Shown here one piece after another: positions 42,700 to 51,234 of a DNA stretch of 64,000 nucleotides (positions are counted from its first letter, which is position 1; every line of letters begins with the position of its first letter). Made by a program: the position numbers and the translations under genes. Under the pieces are notes generated by a model that ran no database searches, was not told the DNA's origin, and saw only the letters and a list, made by a program, of their open reading frames with translations. The DNA is from JBCBWG01 sp039039985. GTDB lineage: Bacteria > Pseudomonadota > Alphaproteobacteria > Rhizobiales > Hyphomicrobiaceae. Where the stretch lies: NCBI GenBank assembly GCA_039039985.1, contig JBCCOV010000005.1:6865-70864 (forward strand), read 5' to 3'.

Positions 42700-43989
42700 A
42701 TGAAACTGGACGTAGAGGGGTCGGAAATCTATCGACTCGCCGAAGAGATCTACCCGATCTGCAGAAGCATCACTGGTGCGGGCGTTCGAGAGACGTTATC
42801 GATTCTGGGAAACTACATACCTCTCGAGATAAAGGAAGTCGCGACTGGCACGTCGGTCTTTGATTGGACCGTTCCGCATGAGTGGGTCATTCGCCAAGCC
42901 TACATCGCGCAAAGTGACGGTAAGCGCGTTGTTGATTTTCGAGATCATAGCCTTCACGTATTGAACTATTCCGCACCTGTTCGCCAGCGAATGGGCCTTG
43001 CAGATCTGAAGCCGCATCTCTTTAGCCTTCCCGAGCAGCCTGACGTTATTCCGTATCGCACGTCTTATTACGAGAAAAATTGGGGTTTCTGCCTCAGTCA
43101 TAATCAACTCGAAGCGCTTCCCGATGACACATACGATGTCGTCATCGACAGTGATTTTATTTCCGGAAGTCTGGCTTGGGGCGAATACCTTCACAAAGGC
43201 GAATCATCGGACGAAGTACTCCTCTCTGCCCACATCTGCCATCCATCGCTTGCCAATGACAATTGTTCGGGCCTGGCCTTGCTGACTCGCCTTGCCGCCA
43301 ACCTTGCCGGGCGAAGAACACGGTATAGCTATCGGTTCCTTTTCGCGCCGGGTACGATCGGTGCCATAACATGGCTTGCAATGAATGAAGAGCGGACGGA
43401 CCGGATCTGTAATGGCCTGGTCCTCTCGTGCGTCGGCGACGGCGGCGGCCCGACCTATAAGCAGAGCCGCCGAGGCGATGCCATGGTCGATCGAGCAATG
43501 AGGCATATCATCATGCACGCCGGATTGGCGGGCACGGTCGTGCCATTCTCTCCGTACGGCTATGATGAAAGACAGTATTGTTCGCCAGGCTTCAATTTGC
43601 CTGTTGGACTGTTTCAGAGAAGCGCGTTTGGGTCATTTCCTGAGTATCACACGTCTGCGGACAATATGGACTTCATTGATCCTGCGCACCTGGCCACGTC
43701 CTATGGCCTCGTTCAGGAATGGATGAACATACTCGAGTGTGATCGCGTCATGATAAATCTCTATCCTAAGGGCGAACCGCAACTTGGCCGGCGAGGGCTC
43801 TATGCAAGTATAGGCGGCGAACAAATGACCCCGATGCACCGAATGGCGATGCTGTGGGTGCTCAATCTTTCAGATGGCGAACACACGCTTCTGGACATCG
43901 CGGATCGCGCCGAACTCCCGTTTCGCGTCATTCAAGATGCTGCCACGCGACTTGAAGCCGCGGAAGTCGTCTGCGATGCGAGGAGATAG
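42700..43989 (+). CDS. DUF4910 protein: M28-like zinc aminopeptidase fold with C-terminal winged helix
   Basis: 429 residues. An N-terminal DUF2172-type segment (YRLAEEIYPICRSITGAGVRETLSIL...FDWTVPHEWVI) interrupts an M28-like zinc hydrolase fold with LSAHICHPSLANDNCSG (H178/H181, D187), PYGYDERQYCSPGF (D289) and EYHTSADN (H317), the expected metal ligands. The last ~65 residues (MAMLWVLNLSDGEHTLLDIADRAELPFRVIQDAATRLEAAEVV) read as a winged helix-turn-helix. No signal peptide, so cytoplasmic. The family recurs in sugar clusters, but no reaction is firmly assigned. In this context a sugar-amide hydrolase or acyl transferase role is inferred. Confidence 0.86.
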   Translation: MKLDVEGSEIYRLAEEIYPICRSITGAGVRETLSILGNYIPLEIKEVATGTSVFDWTVPHEWVIRQAYIAQSDGKRVVDFRDHSLHVLNYSAPVRQRMGLADLKPHLFSLPEQPDVIPYRTSYYEKNWGFCLSHNQLEALPDDTYDVVIDSDFISGSLAWGEYLHKGESSDEVLLSAHICHPSLANDNCSGLALLTRLAANLAGRRTRYSYRFLFAPGTIGAITWLAMNEERTDRICNGLVLSCVGDGGGPTYKQSRRGDAMVDRAMRHIIMHAGLAGTVVPFSPYGYDERQYCSPGFNLPVGLFQRSAFGSFPEYHTSADNMDFIDPAHLATSYGLVQEWMNILECDRVMINLYPKGEPQLGRRGLYASIGGEQMTPMHRMAMLWVLNLSDGEHTLLDIADRAELPFRVIQDAATRLEAAEVVCDARR

Positions 43990-44033
43990 GACGTCTCCAT
44001 AATAACAGTCCCGACGTTAACGGCTTCGGAGAA

Positions 44034-44561
44034 TCAGCGAAACGGCCCAAGGTTACGATCCTTGTCCGAGATGACGGAAACCGGCAATGGCCATTCGATG
44101 CCAATGTCCGGATCACTGAATACGAAACCGTGGCCTGCTGCGGGTACATGAAACGCCGAAATCAAATAATGCACCTCGGTGTCGTCAGCCAGCGTCTGAA
44201 AGCCATGTGCCACACCTTCGGGAATGTAGAGCTGACGGCGATTGCCAGCGGTTAAGTTAAAGGCCAGCCAACGTCCCCGCGTTTTCGAATCTTTGCGCAT
44301 GTCCACAACCACGTCATAAATCGCACCGGACGTGCAGCGAACAAGTTTGGTTTCTCCATAGGGGGGATGTTGGACGTGCATCCCTCTCAACGTCCCGCGC
44401 GTTATATTGTAGGATACGCTATGCTGAGGAAAACGCGTAAGGAGTCCATGATCAGCAAACTCCTGCTCGCAAAAGACGCGAGCAAAAAATCCCCGTTGAT
44501 CGCAGTGTTGCTTCATCTCGACAAGAAAAACGCCGTTAATCTGAGTACGCGAAAATCGCAC
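44034..44561 (-). CDS. rfbC: dTDP-4-dehydrorhamnose 3,5-epimerase family protein (RmlC-like)
   Basis: 175 residues, cupin fold. Motifs: RGFFARVFCEQEFADHGL, SYNITRGTLRGMHVQ (H62, the RmlC catalytic His), KLVRCTSGAIYDVVVDMRK, RRQLYIPEGVAHGFQTLADDTEVHYLIS. The usual GVLRGLHYQ is replaced by GTLRGMHVQ, as in antibiotic-sugar epimerases. It would epimerise C3 and/or C5 of a 4-keto-6-deoxy sugar nucleotide. No RmlA or RmlB is nearby, so the CDP-linked keto sugar from RfbG is the likely substrate. It is convergent with the DUF4910 gene (44 bases apart) and divergent from the aminotransferase gene. Confidence 0.88.
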   Translation of the reverse strand: MRFSRTQINGVFLVEMKQHCDQRGFFARVFCEQEFADHGLLTRFPQHSVSYNITRGTLRGMHVQHPPYGETKLVRCTSGAIYDVVVDMRKDSKTRGRWLAFNLTAGNRRQLYIPEGVAHGFQTLADDTEVHYLISAFHVPAAGHGFVFSDPDIGIEWPLPVSVISDKDRNLGPFR

Positions 44562-44764
44562 GATTGGCTCTCGCTCAGGTTGTTGATGTGCTTAGATCAC
44601 GGAACCGCTGGGAAGCAGATTGTCGACAGTGCAGCATGACATGGCCATCGTTGAGTTTGCTAATGAACCAGTTTATCAGCCTAACTGTGCATCAACTTTA
44701 TTGCAAAGCGTGTCAATAGTTGGTGGCTGAAACAGCCACACCTAGTCCTGGGTACGAGTGAAAA

Positions 44765-46117
44765 ATGCTTGGTGAATTCAAACAATCGGAAGTATTGCGC
44801 CAACGTGCACATCAACTTATTCCGGGCGGAGCTCATACATACGCCAAGGGCGATGATCAGTATCCCGCATTGTCGCCGGGCTTCATCGTGCGCGGCGAGG
44901 GCTGTCGAGTCTGGGACGTCGACGGAAACGAATTCATCGAGTACGGCATGGGCTTGAGGGCGGTTACGCTGGGTCACGCTTATCCCAGCGTCCTTGAAGC
45001 GGTGCGGCGCGAACTTTCAAATGGCAGCAACTTTACGCGGCCTGCTCCGATCGAGATCGAGTGCGCGGACTCTCTGTTGGGTCTCGTCAAAGATGCGGAT
45101 ATGGTGAAGTTCTGCAAGGACGGATCAGATGCGACGTCCGGCGCGCTTAAGCTGGCACGTGCATATACCCGACGCGATTACATCGCAATTTGTGGCGACC
45201 ATCCATTTTTCTCGGTGGATGATTGGTTCATTGGCACGACCGCTATTCATGCTGGTATACCCGAGGCGGTTCGGCGTCTTACTCTGAAGTTCCAGTATAA
45301 CGACATAAATTCAGTAAAGAAGTTATTCGCCGAGCACCCAGGCCAGATTTCAGCGCTCATATTGGAGCCGGCCAGGACCGATGATCCCGTCGACGGCTTT
45401 TTGGATGAGACGAAGCGCATCTGTCACGAGAACGGCGCACTCATCATCTTCGACGAGATGATTTGCGGCTTCCGCTGGCACGCGGGTGGTGGGCAGGCCT
45501 ATTACAACGTCTCACCGGACCTGGCGTGCTTCGGCAAGGCTATGGCAAACGGCTTCTCGGTTTCGGCACTTACAGGCAGAAGAGAGATCATGCGGCTAGG
45601 TGGTCTCGATCATACCGACAGGGAGAGGGTATTCCTTCTTTCCACGACCCACGGAGCTGAAACGCACGGACTGGCTGCAGCGATCGCGACAATGCGTGTC
45701 TACAAAGATGAGCCAGTCGTTGAGCATCTCGATCGCATGGGGCAATTGCTGCGCGACGGCATAACAGACGTCGCTCACAAGCACGGGCTGCAGCGATTTG
45801 TCAAAGTTGTTGGCAAGTCTTGCTGTCTCTTCTATGTGGCGCTCGACGGTAACGAACGGGCGTCCCAGGCTTTTCGAACTCTCCTTCTCCAGGAGCTCAT
45901 AAAACGTAGTGTCCTCGCGCCTTCACTCGTTGTCAGTTACTCCCACACGGAGCAGGATGTGTCCCGGACAATTGAGGCTTTTGACGGAGCGCTTGAGATC
46001 TACGCTCGTGCACTTAGCGATGGTGTCGAGCGATATCTCGTCGGGCGGCCATCGCAACCTGTGTATCGTCCATTCAACACGAGCTCACACGGCAGAAACA
46101 CACCGGAGAAGGTTTGA
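44765..46117 (+). CDS. Class III (glutamate-1-semialdehyde aminomutase-like) aminotransferase
   Basis: 450 residues. PLP fold type I class III: LIPGGAHTYAKGDDQYPALSPGFIVRGEGCRVWDVDGNEFIEYGMGLRAVTLGHAYP, FCKDGSDATSGALKLARAYT, ALILEPART, LIIFDEMICGFRWHAGGGQAYY (the D of FDEM binds the pyridine nitrogen) and ACFGKAMANGFSVSALTG with the Schiff-base Lys. Similar to HemL, but in a sugar context; such paralogues are found in LPS and capsule loci. It should transaminate a keto group of a sugar or of a small acid attached to it. The last ~40 residues extend beyond the fold. Confidence 0.87.
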   Translation: MLGEFKQSEVLRQRAHQLIPGGAHTYAKGDDQYPALSPGFIVRGEGCRVWDVDGNEFIEYGMGLRAVTLGHAYPSVLEAVRRELSNGSNFTRPAPIEIECADSLLGLVKDADMVKFCKDGSDATSGALKLARAYTRRDYIAICGDHPFFSVDDWFIGTTAIHAGIPEAVRRLTLKFQYNDINSVKKLFAEHPGQISALILEPARTDDPVDGFLDETKRICHENGALIIFDEMICGFRWHAGGGQAYYNVSPDLACFGKAMANGFSVSALTGRREIMRLGGLDHTDRERVFLLSTTHGAETHGLAAAIATMRVYKDEPVVEHLDRMGQLLRDGITDVAHKHGLQRFVKVVGKSCCLFYVALDGNERASQAFRTLLLQELIKRSVLAPSLVVSYSHTEQDVSRTIEAFDGALEIYARALSDGVERYLVGRPSQPVYRPFNTSSHGRNTPEKV

Positions 46118-46316
46118 GCCAAGGCGGCGAAATCCGAACTCAAAGAGCAAATGGTGCTCGCCGAATCTCCACAGTAACGTCAGCAGCTGGCGTATTAGAA
46201 AAGCCATATGCCGGTCGTTGAGTTCATTTCCAATCCAAGCCTTCTACTCGAGGCACTCCTGGTCACGGCCTGCCACATCAGGAGACGCGCATTTGTCGCC
46301 GTCGAGGGGTGCGATT

Positions 46317-47177
46317 ATGAGTAATAAAATCAGTCCAAAAAGAAATCTTATTGAGTCGTTCCGATTGAGAGTATTCAAGGCGCGCTACTACGTCCAGCAG
46401 GCGATAGCTGTCGCTCGCCTCAAGATCGGCGCACGTGATCCTGAGGATAGGCTGGCTCGCGACAGTCAGGCGTTCTGGAACAATTCGGACCGGCCGGAAT
46501 TTCATTCAGAGTCGCACTGGCGTGAAAGTGGTCCCTTTCAATCCGGGTCGCTTTGGGACGACCTTGGCAACTATCACCATGAGCTGCTCCAGAAGGCGGT
46601 CGATTTCGAAGGTGCTCAGGCGCTCAAGACAATTGTGGAATGGGGTTGCGGTGGAGGCCTGAACGCGGTCCGGTGGGCTGGCCAGGTTGAGAGGTTTTAT
46701 GGTGTCGAGGTTAGCGCCGCTACACTTGCAGAGTGCGAGCGTCAGGTGGAGAAAGCGGGGCACCATTCCTTTCGCGGCGTACTGATTGAGTCACAGAATC
46801 CTCATCAGGTGTTCGAGGAAATCTCCGAAAAGTGCGACGCTCTAATATGCACGTATGTTTTCGAGCCCATACCAAGTGCCGAGTATGGGTTGGCGCTTGT
46901 CGAAATAGCGAGAAAGCTCGTTCGGGATAATGGTGTTGCTCTTATTCAGATCCGATATCATACGGGGTGGCTAGATCAGGCAAAGCCGATTAAGTTCGCG
47001 CGGTTCGGTGTTGCTCACACTTGCACGTATCGAATCGACGAATTCTGGGTTGCCTGCCTGGAGCGAGGTTGGATTCCGCAGTTCGTTCATTTGCTGCCTG
47101 AGCAACCATCATTGAATGAACAGCGCTACGCCTACTTTGCGCTGCGAGCAGACCCGGATTGGACGTCGACGATCTAG
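46317..47177 (+). CDS. Class I SAM-dependent methyltransferase
   Basis: 286 residues from ATG 46317, fixed by GAGGGG at 46304-46309; the frame is open further upstream only inside the aminotransferase gene. The SAM site is TIVEWGCGGGLNAVRWAGQVERFYGVEVS, followed by CDALICTYVFEPIPSAEYGLALVEIARKLVRDNGVALIQIRYH. The N-terminal ~90 residues (RVFKARYYVQQAIAVARLKIG) are basic and helical and may touch the membrane. It probably O- or N-methylates a sugar of the repeat unit; the target is unknown. Confidence 0.84.
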   Translation: MSNKISPKRNLIESFRLRVFKARYYVQQAIAVARLKIGARDPEDRLARDSQAFWNNSDRPEFHSESHWRESGPFQSGSLWDDLGNYHHELLQKAVDFEGAQALKTIVEWGCGGGLNAVRWAGQVERFYGVEVSAATLAECERQVEKAGHHSFRGVLIESQNPHQVFEEISEKCDALICTYVFEPIPSAEYGLALVEIARKLVRDNGVALIQIRYHTGWLDQAKPIKFARFGVAHTCTYRIDEFWVACLERGWIPQFVHLLPEQPSLNEQRYAYFALRADPDWTSTI

Positions 47178-47356
47178 CGGTGATGCATGCACAATCCCTT
47201 TTCGTCGATCAAACCACACTGTACGCCATCCGACGTGCGCTCGGTGCGCTGACGCGCTGACACGAGTGACGGGCATGCAGAATATCATGCCGCGACCCTC
47301 CAATCGAACACCGCCCCACTCGTGAAGCCGGTGATCTCAAAGTAAGAAGTTACTGA

Positions 47357-48754
47357 ATGTTGGATTTGATTTTCAGGCGCGACGGTTCCCTGTCGCCGAT
47401 TGGAGTGAGCCTAGTCCTCCTGGTTGGCGTGTGCCTCTACACTGCGCTACACGCGCGGGCCTCGGTAAACAATACCGATGCGTTCGCTTACATTGAAGGC
47501 GCAATCTCATTACAGGACGGCAAAGGGTATGTCTCTGTTTCAGGTGTACCGCTAAATCACTGGCCGGTTGCATTCGCCTGGCTGCTATCGTTCTTTCCTG
47601 ACCCGCTGACCGCAACGTATTGGATCAATGCGGCGTCTTATTCAATAGTGCTGCTCATGCTGATGAGACTTGGTCACCAAGCCGGTTGGAGCGTGACTCC
47701 GCTGATCGGATTGACCGTAGCACTCGGAGCGGGCTTCTTTTACTTTATTGCGCGCATCGCTATGCCAGATATTCTGGCATATGCGGTGTTCTTTGTGTGT
47801 ATCTATTTCGTCCTGCACGGAGGACTGCTCGCACGCCGATTCGCATTGGTTGGTCTCGCGTTATTGACCTTGTTGAAGTCCATTGCGGTCGTATTTGTCC
47901 CGGCAATCTTTCTTGCAGAGCTCTGGAGATTGGGCTTTGCGAATTTCTGGCAGAGGTTCATTGATTACTCCCTGGCAGGCAGTGCATTGCTTGCCGTAAT
48001 TGTATGGACATTTGCGTTCAATTATCACGCCATAGGTGAAATTCTGCCATCCTCCCACAGCGCGCCGACAGTCGAACTCTTTGCGTCAGAGGTGGTTCGG
48101 TTCGTGCAGGGGTTTTTCAGGCAGTTTCTGGCGAACTGGTATGGCTCTATTCGAAGCCCGATCTACCTTGTAACGCTTATGCTTGTCGTTATTGTTGGTC
48201 TGTTTGCGTTTCTGAGCTTAAGACCAACGGCCCAAGGTCGATTGCTGTTTGAATCAGGAATCGCAATCTTGCTGCTTTCTTGGGTCCTGGAGTTCGTACG
48301 CATATATCATGCAAGTCCGCGTCTAATGGGGTATGGGCTCTGTCTCCTGGTTTTAGGCTGTGGCGTATCACAGCACTTTGCTCGGCGGTGGGTTTTATAC
48401 GCATGCGCCTCACTTGCTTCGACAATTGCATGCGTCTCGCTGGTGCCGATGGATGCGGCGAATTCCATACTCTATGCGAAACCGCTGCGGGACATTCAGG
48501 AGAAGATCCCCAAACGCGAGGAGCTGTATTCCAACTCGCTGCGGGTCGTCGACATCCATGTCAAGCGCCATGCTCGTCCAATTCGCAGTTGGTCGGACGT
48601 TGACGAGGGAGGGGCAGGTTGTGTCGTGGAACTCCTGGCGCCCAATCAGGACGCGGTGGGCGTACACGTCTGGCCTCTGCCGACGCCGCCAAAAACTTGG
48701 AGCACGCACGCGGAAAACGAGATGGTGCGCGTCCTGTGCCGACAGAAGAAGTAG
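47357..48754 (+). CDS. GT-C type membrane glycosyltransferase (GT39/ArnT-like)
   Basis: 465 residues, about ten membrane helices. A first extracytoplasmic loop contains NNTDAFAYIEGAISLQDGKGYVSV and PLNHWPVAFAWLLSFF, the acidic-residue loop plus proline-rich follow-up seen in PMT/ArnT-like GT-C enzymes, which take sugar from a polyprenyl-phosphate donor. The C-terminal ~110 residues are soluble and periplasmic. It converges on the small membrane protein, GtrA and GtrB genes (17-base gap), so it could be the acceptor-specific member of a Gtr-like system. Confidence 0.8.
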   Translation: MLDLIFRRDGSLSPIGVSLVLLVGVCLYTALHARASVNNTDAFAYIEGAISLQDGKGYVSVSGVPLNHWPVAFAWLLSFFPDPLTATYWINAASYSIVLLMLMRLGHQAGWSVTPLIGLTVALGAGFFYFIARIAMPDILAYAVFFVCIYFVLHGGLLARRFALVGLALLTLLKSIAVVFVPAIFLAELWRLGFANFWQRFIDYSLAGSALLAVIVWTFAFNYHAIGEILPSSHSAPTVELFASEVVRFVQGFFRQFLANWYGSIRSPIYLVTLMLVVIVGLFAFLSLRPTAQGRLLFESGIAILLLSWVLEFVRIYHASPRLMGYGLCLLVLGCGVSQHFARRWVLYACASLASTIACVSLVPMDAANSILYAKPLRDIQEKIPKREELYSNSLRVVDIHVKRHARPIRSWSDVDEGGAGCVVELLAPNQDAVGVHVWPLPTPPKTWSTHAENEMVRVLCRQKK

Positions 48755-48770
48755 CGCGCAGCAAAGTTGT

Positions 48771-49370
48771 TTAGCACCTGTAGTTACTCTCGACCGATGA
48801 ATGCCGAAACGGGTCCGTTAGTGCGTCAGTCTCCGAGCCCAACAGAACTCTCCGCTTCGGTAGAAGGTTTCGTCGGTAAAATTGCGTGAAGGAAACGATG
48901 AGTCGCCCGAGCGGCGTGATGCGGACGCACTGACCGTCTAATCGTGCTGATCCCGTACGGAACTGCTCGGTCAAACGCACGTCGACCAGGCGGTGCTCCT
49001 TCATATACTCAATTCGGAAGATTTCAGCAAAGGCAGACTGCTTGATTCCGCCACCTCTTTGATCAATTTTCTCCAATATGTAAATAGACAAAGATCTGTC
49101 GATCACAGTCGGCCCCATTACCGCAAACAGTGAGCCGATCAGAGCAAGATTAAAGTAAAGCAAAGTGATTTCAAGGACGCTGAGTGACTTTCCAATTGCA
49201 GTAAAGGTTGTCAAACACGCCAGCACAGTCAGAGCGAGCGCCAGGTCGACGACCGTGCTGTAAAGTACTACTTCAACCTGAAAGATTCGAAAGTGAAGTA
49301 TGTGAATGAAAGAGAATATAAGTAAGAACAACACCAATGCCGATAAGCAGCTTAGTATCTTATTTTTCAT
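48771..49370 (-). CDS. Small polytopic membrane protein of a Gtr-like module, function unknown
   Basis: 199 residues from ATG 49370, chosen because the product then begins MKNKILSCLSALVLFLLIFS and overlaps the gtrA-like gene by 11 bases; a longer frame would run through that gene. Three to four helices occupy the first ~105 residues (SALVLFLLIFSFIHIL; VVDLALALTVLACLTTF; LLYFNLALIGSLFAV). A soluble ~90-residue C-terminal part contains GGIKQSAFAEIFRIEYMKEHRLVDVRL and RITPLGRLIVSFTQFYR, a helix-turn-helix-like pattern. Not recognised as a named family. Confidence 0.72.
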   Translation of the reverse strand: MKNKILSCLSALVLFLLIFSFIHILHFRIFQVEVVLYSTVVDLALALTVLACLTTFTAIGKSLSVLEITLLYFNLALIGSLFAVMGPTVIDRSLSIYILEKIDQRGGGIKQSAFAEIFRIEYMKEHRLVDVRLTEQFRTGSARLDGQCVRITPLGRLIVSFTQFYRRNLLPKRRVLLGSETDALTDPFRHSSVESNYRC

Positions 49371-49794
49371 GCTTGAACACCCAAAACTTATTGATTGAAA
49401 AGCTTGAGATGGCTTGAACGGCTGTTGCAGTGGCGAATGCCAAAGTTTTGTCGAGTCCATATCTGTCGGCCAAAAGCCATACAATTATGACATGAAGTGC
49501 GCCGAGTGCAAGGTAAACGAATGAAAAGCGCGCGCACTGCTGGTGCCAGCTATAGCCAGTCGACCGAAATACAAAGTATCTATTGCCGAGGAATGAAACA
49601 GCTATGCCAAAAAGTGCCCCAACTGAATTTGCAAGCGCGGCGCTCGTGAATCCGATGACGAACACCAGCGTCGCAAAAGCGCCATAATGCGCCAGTGTCG
49701 CTAGTAAACCGTTGATTACATAGCGGCTGGCTTGCGAAACGATGTGTGATTGAGAGAGCAGGCGGTGCATCTCATTGTATGAAGGCAATGGCAT
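49360..49794 (-). CDS. GtrA-like flippase family protein
   Basis: 144 residues with four helices: SRYVINGLLATLAHYGAFATLVFV, ALANSVGALFGIAVSFLGNRYFVFR, RFSFVYLALGALHVIIVWLLA and LAFATATAVQAISSFSINKFWVFK. The repeated NRYFVFR / NKFWVFK endings are the GtrA signature. GtrA proteins are thought to move undecaprenyl-phosphate-sugar to the periplasmic side. The partner GtrB-like transferase is encoded 30 bases upstream in the same direction. Confidence 0.9.
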   Translation of the reverse strand: MPLPSYNEMHRLLSQSHIVSQASRYVINGLLATLAHYGAFATLVFVIGFTSAALANSVGALFGIAVSFLGNRYFVFRSTGYSWHQQCARFSFVYLALGALHVIIVWLLADRYGLDKTLAFATATAVQAISSFSINKFWVFKHEK

Positions 49795-49824
49795 GGCTCT
49801 GTGTTCATTGCGCCGGTCTAAAGG

Positions 49825-50769
49825 TCATGTTTCAATAGAAGAAACAAATTTTCCGTATCGTGGTGGCTCGACTAGGGCTCCTCGGAGTACACCGGAGAGG
49901 AGAAGTGTCGACAATGCCAAGAAGCCCATTTGCAGCATAAGAATTACGAGAATCCCAAGAGCAATTGAAAACCATCCTGGTGTCGCAAATCCGACAATCT
50001 TCAGGAAGATGGCCGTCACTGCTGCGAGAAAGCAGCTGACCGCGCCGACGGAACAGAATGTTCCGACCCGAACCAATACGTCATCAACAAATATTGTAAC
50101 GGCACGAAGCCCATGTAAGGCAAGCGAAATGAAGTTCATCTTACTCATCCCGCAGTAACGCTTGCCGCGATCAACAGTGACTTCATGTCGGCGTAATCTT
50201 GATGCGAGCACCGTCGCGGCCAAATGAACCCACAGTTCAGACATCGATGCGAGGCGCCGCGCCGCGCTCGGACTGATGGCCATGAAGTTTCCGTGTGTTA
50301 TCGACTTGCCGGTAAGCAACAGGAAGCAAAGCTTGTAAATTCCATAGAACACTTGGAACACGAGCCCTTCCTGGCGCTTGCGTCTTCGCGCCACGACAAT
50401 GTCTGCGTCTTTGGCGGAAAGTGCGTCTGCGAGAAGCGGGATTGCTGCGGGTGGATCCTCTCCGTCCGCATCCATGACCACGACGGCTGTTTCCGGAATT
50501 TTCTCGACAACATAACAGAGGCCGACCGCGATAGCTCTTTGATGCCCCATGTTTCGCGATAGTTGAATCACGGTCAGACTGTTCGCGTGAGAAGTGTTAA
50601 GTGATTCAAGTTCGACAGGTTGACGCACGGATCCATCGTCAACTACCACAACATGTGCGCTGAGCGACGGGATGCGGTGAACTTCGTCAATGAGTTGCTG
50701 AAGTGAGTCGAGATCTTCGTATACCGGCGTCACAATAACGATTTGCTGACGTGGCACGACGTCAATCAT
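49825..50769 (-). CDS. GtrB/DPM1-like polyprenyl-phosphate glycosyltransferase (GT2)
   Basis: 314 residues from ATG 50769, preceded by AGAGGTGG; an in-frame ATG at 50814 would add 15 residues. GT2 core QIVIVTPVYEDLDSLQQLIDEV, VVVVDDGS, IQLSRNMGHQRAIAVGL and VVVMDADGEDPPAAIPLL. Two C-terminal helices (VRVGTFCSVGAVSCFLAAVTAIFLKIV; SIALGILVILMLQMGFLALSTLLLSGVL) are as in GtrB. It would put a sugar from a nucleotide donor onto undecaprenyl phosphate, to be flipped by GtrA and used by a GT-C enzyme. Confidence 0.9.
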   Translation of the reverse strand: MIDVVPRQQIVIVTPVYEDLDSLQQLIDEVHRIPSLSAHVVVVDDGSVRQPVELESLNTSHANSLTVIQLSRNMGHQRAIAVGLCYVVEKIPETAVVVMDADGEDPPAAIPLLADALSAKDADIVVARRRKRQEGLVFQVFYGIYKLCFLLLTGKSITHGNFMAISPSAARRLASMSELWVHLAATVLASRLRRHEVTVDRGKRYCGMSKMNFISLALHGLRAVTIFVDDVLVRVGTFCSVGAVSCFLAAVTAIFLKIVGFATPGWFSIALGILVILMLQMGFLALSTLLLSGVLRGALVEPPRYGKFVSSIET

Positions 50770-51234
50770 GAGCGAAATCCACCTCTGAACTACGGTTTCT
50801 GGCTGATGGCGCAAGCGTCAGGCACGGTTCCATTAGCGCATTGCTTGATCGAGCTAAAGGAGTTTCTCAGTTAGAGTATGGTTTGTGTCGGTGGCAAGGC
50901 CAGTTTGCTGTGATCGCCGCCGGTTCGTTAATGGCGAAACAATTGAGATGTTGTCGTTTCCTGCTTAATGTCCGCATTGCGACATATTAATGATTTGGGA
51001 GCGGCGATGAGAGCAACTTGGCAGGGCACGTTGCGGATCTTTTTCAGAGAGCTGCTGCAATTGCTGGTCGGAGTCGGCGATTGATGATTGCTTGTCGGCA
51101 AAGGTCAAGCGACGACGTTTCTGGGAAGCTCGAAAGTGAATGTTAGGTGGACTGTGTTTCCGTCTCGTGTTCGAGCTCGTTTCAACGAGGTTTGCGGCGC
51201 ACATGCATGAGTTTGTCATTGTGGAGTTGCCGAA
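50770..51234. other. Intergenic region between divergent gtrB-like and methyltransferase genes
   Basis: 465 bases. It holds a tiny frame at 51007-51084 (25 residues, MRATWQGTLRIFFRELLQLL...), with GGGAG five bases before its ATG; the peptide would be amphipathic, but a single candidate of this size is weak evidence. A slightly AT-rich stretch at 50930-51000 may hold a promoter. Nothing else recognised. Confidence 0.35.
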
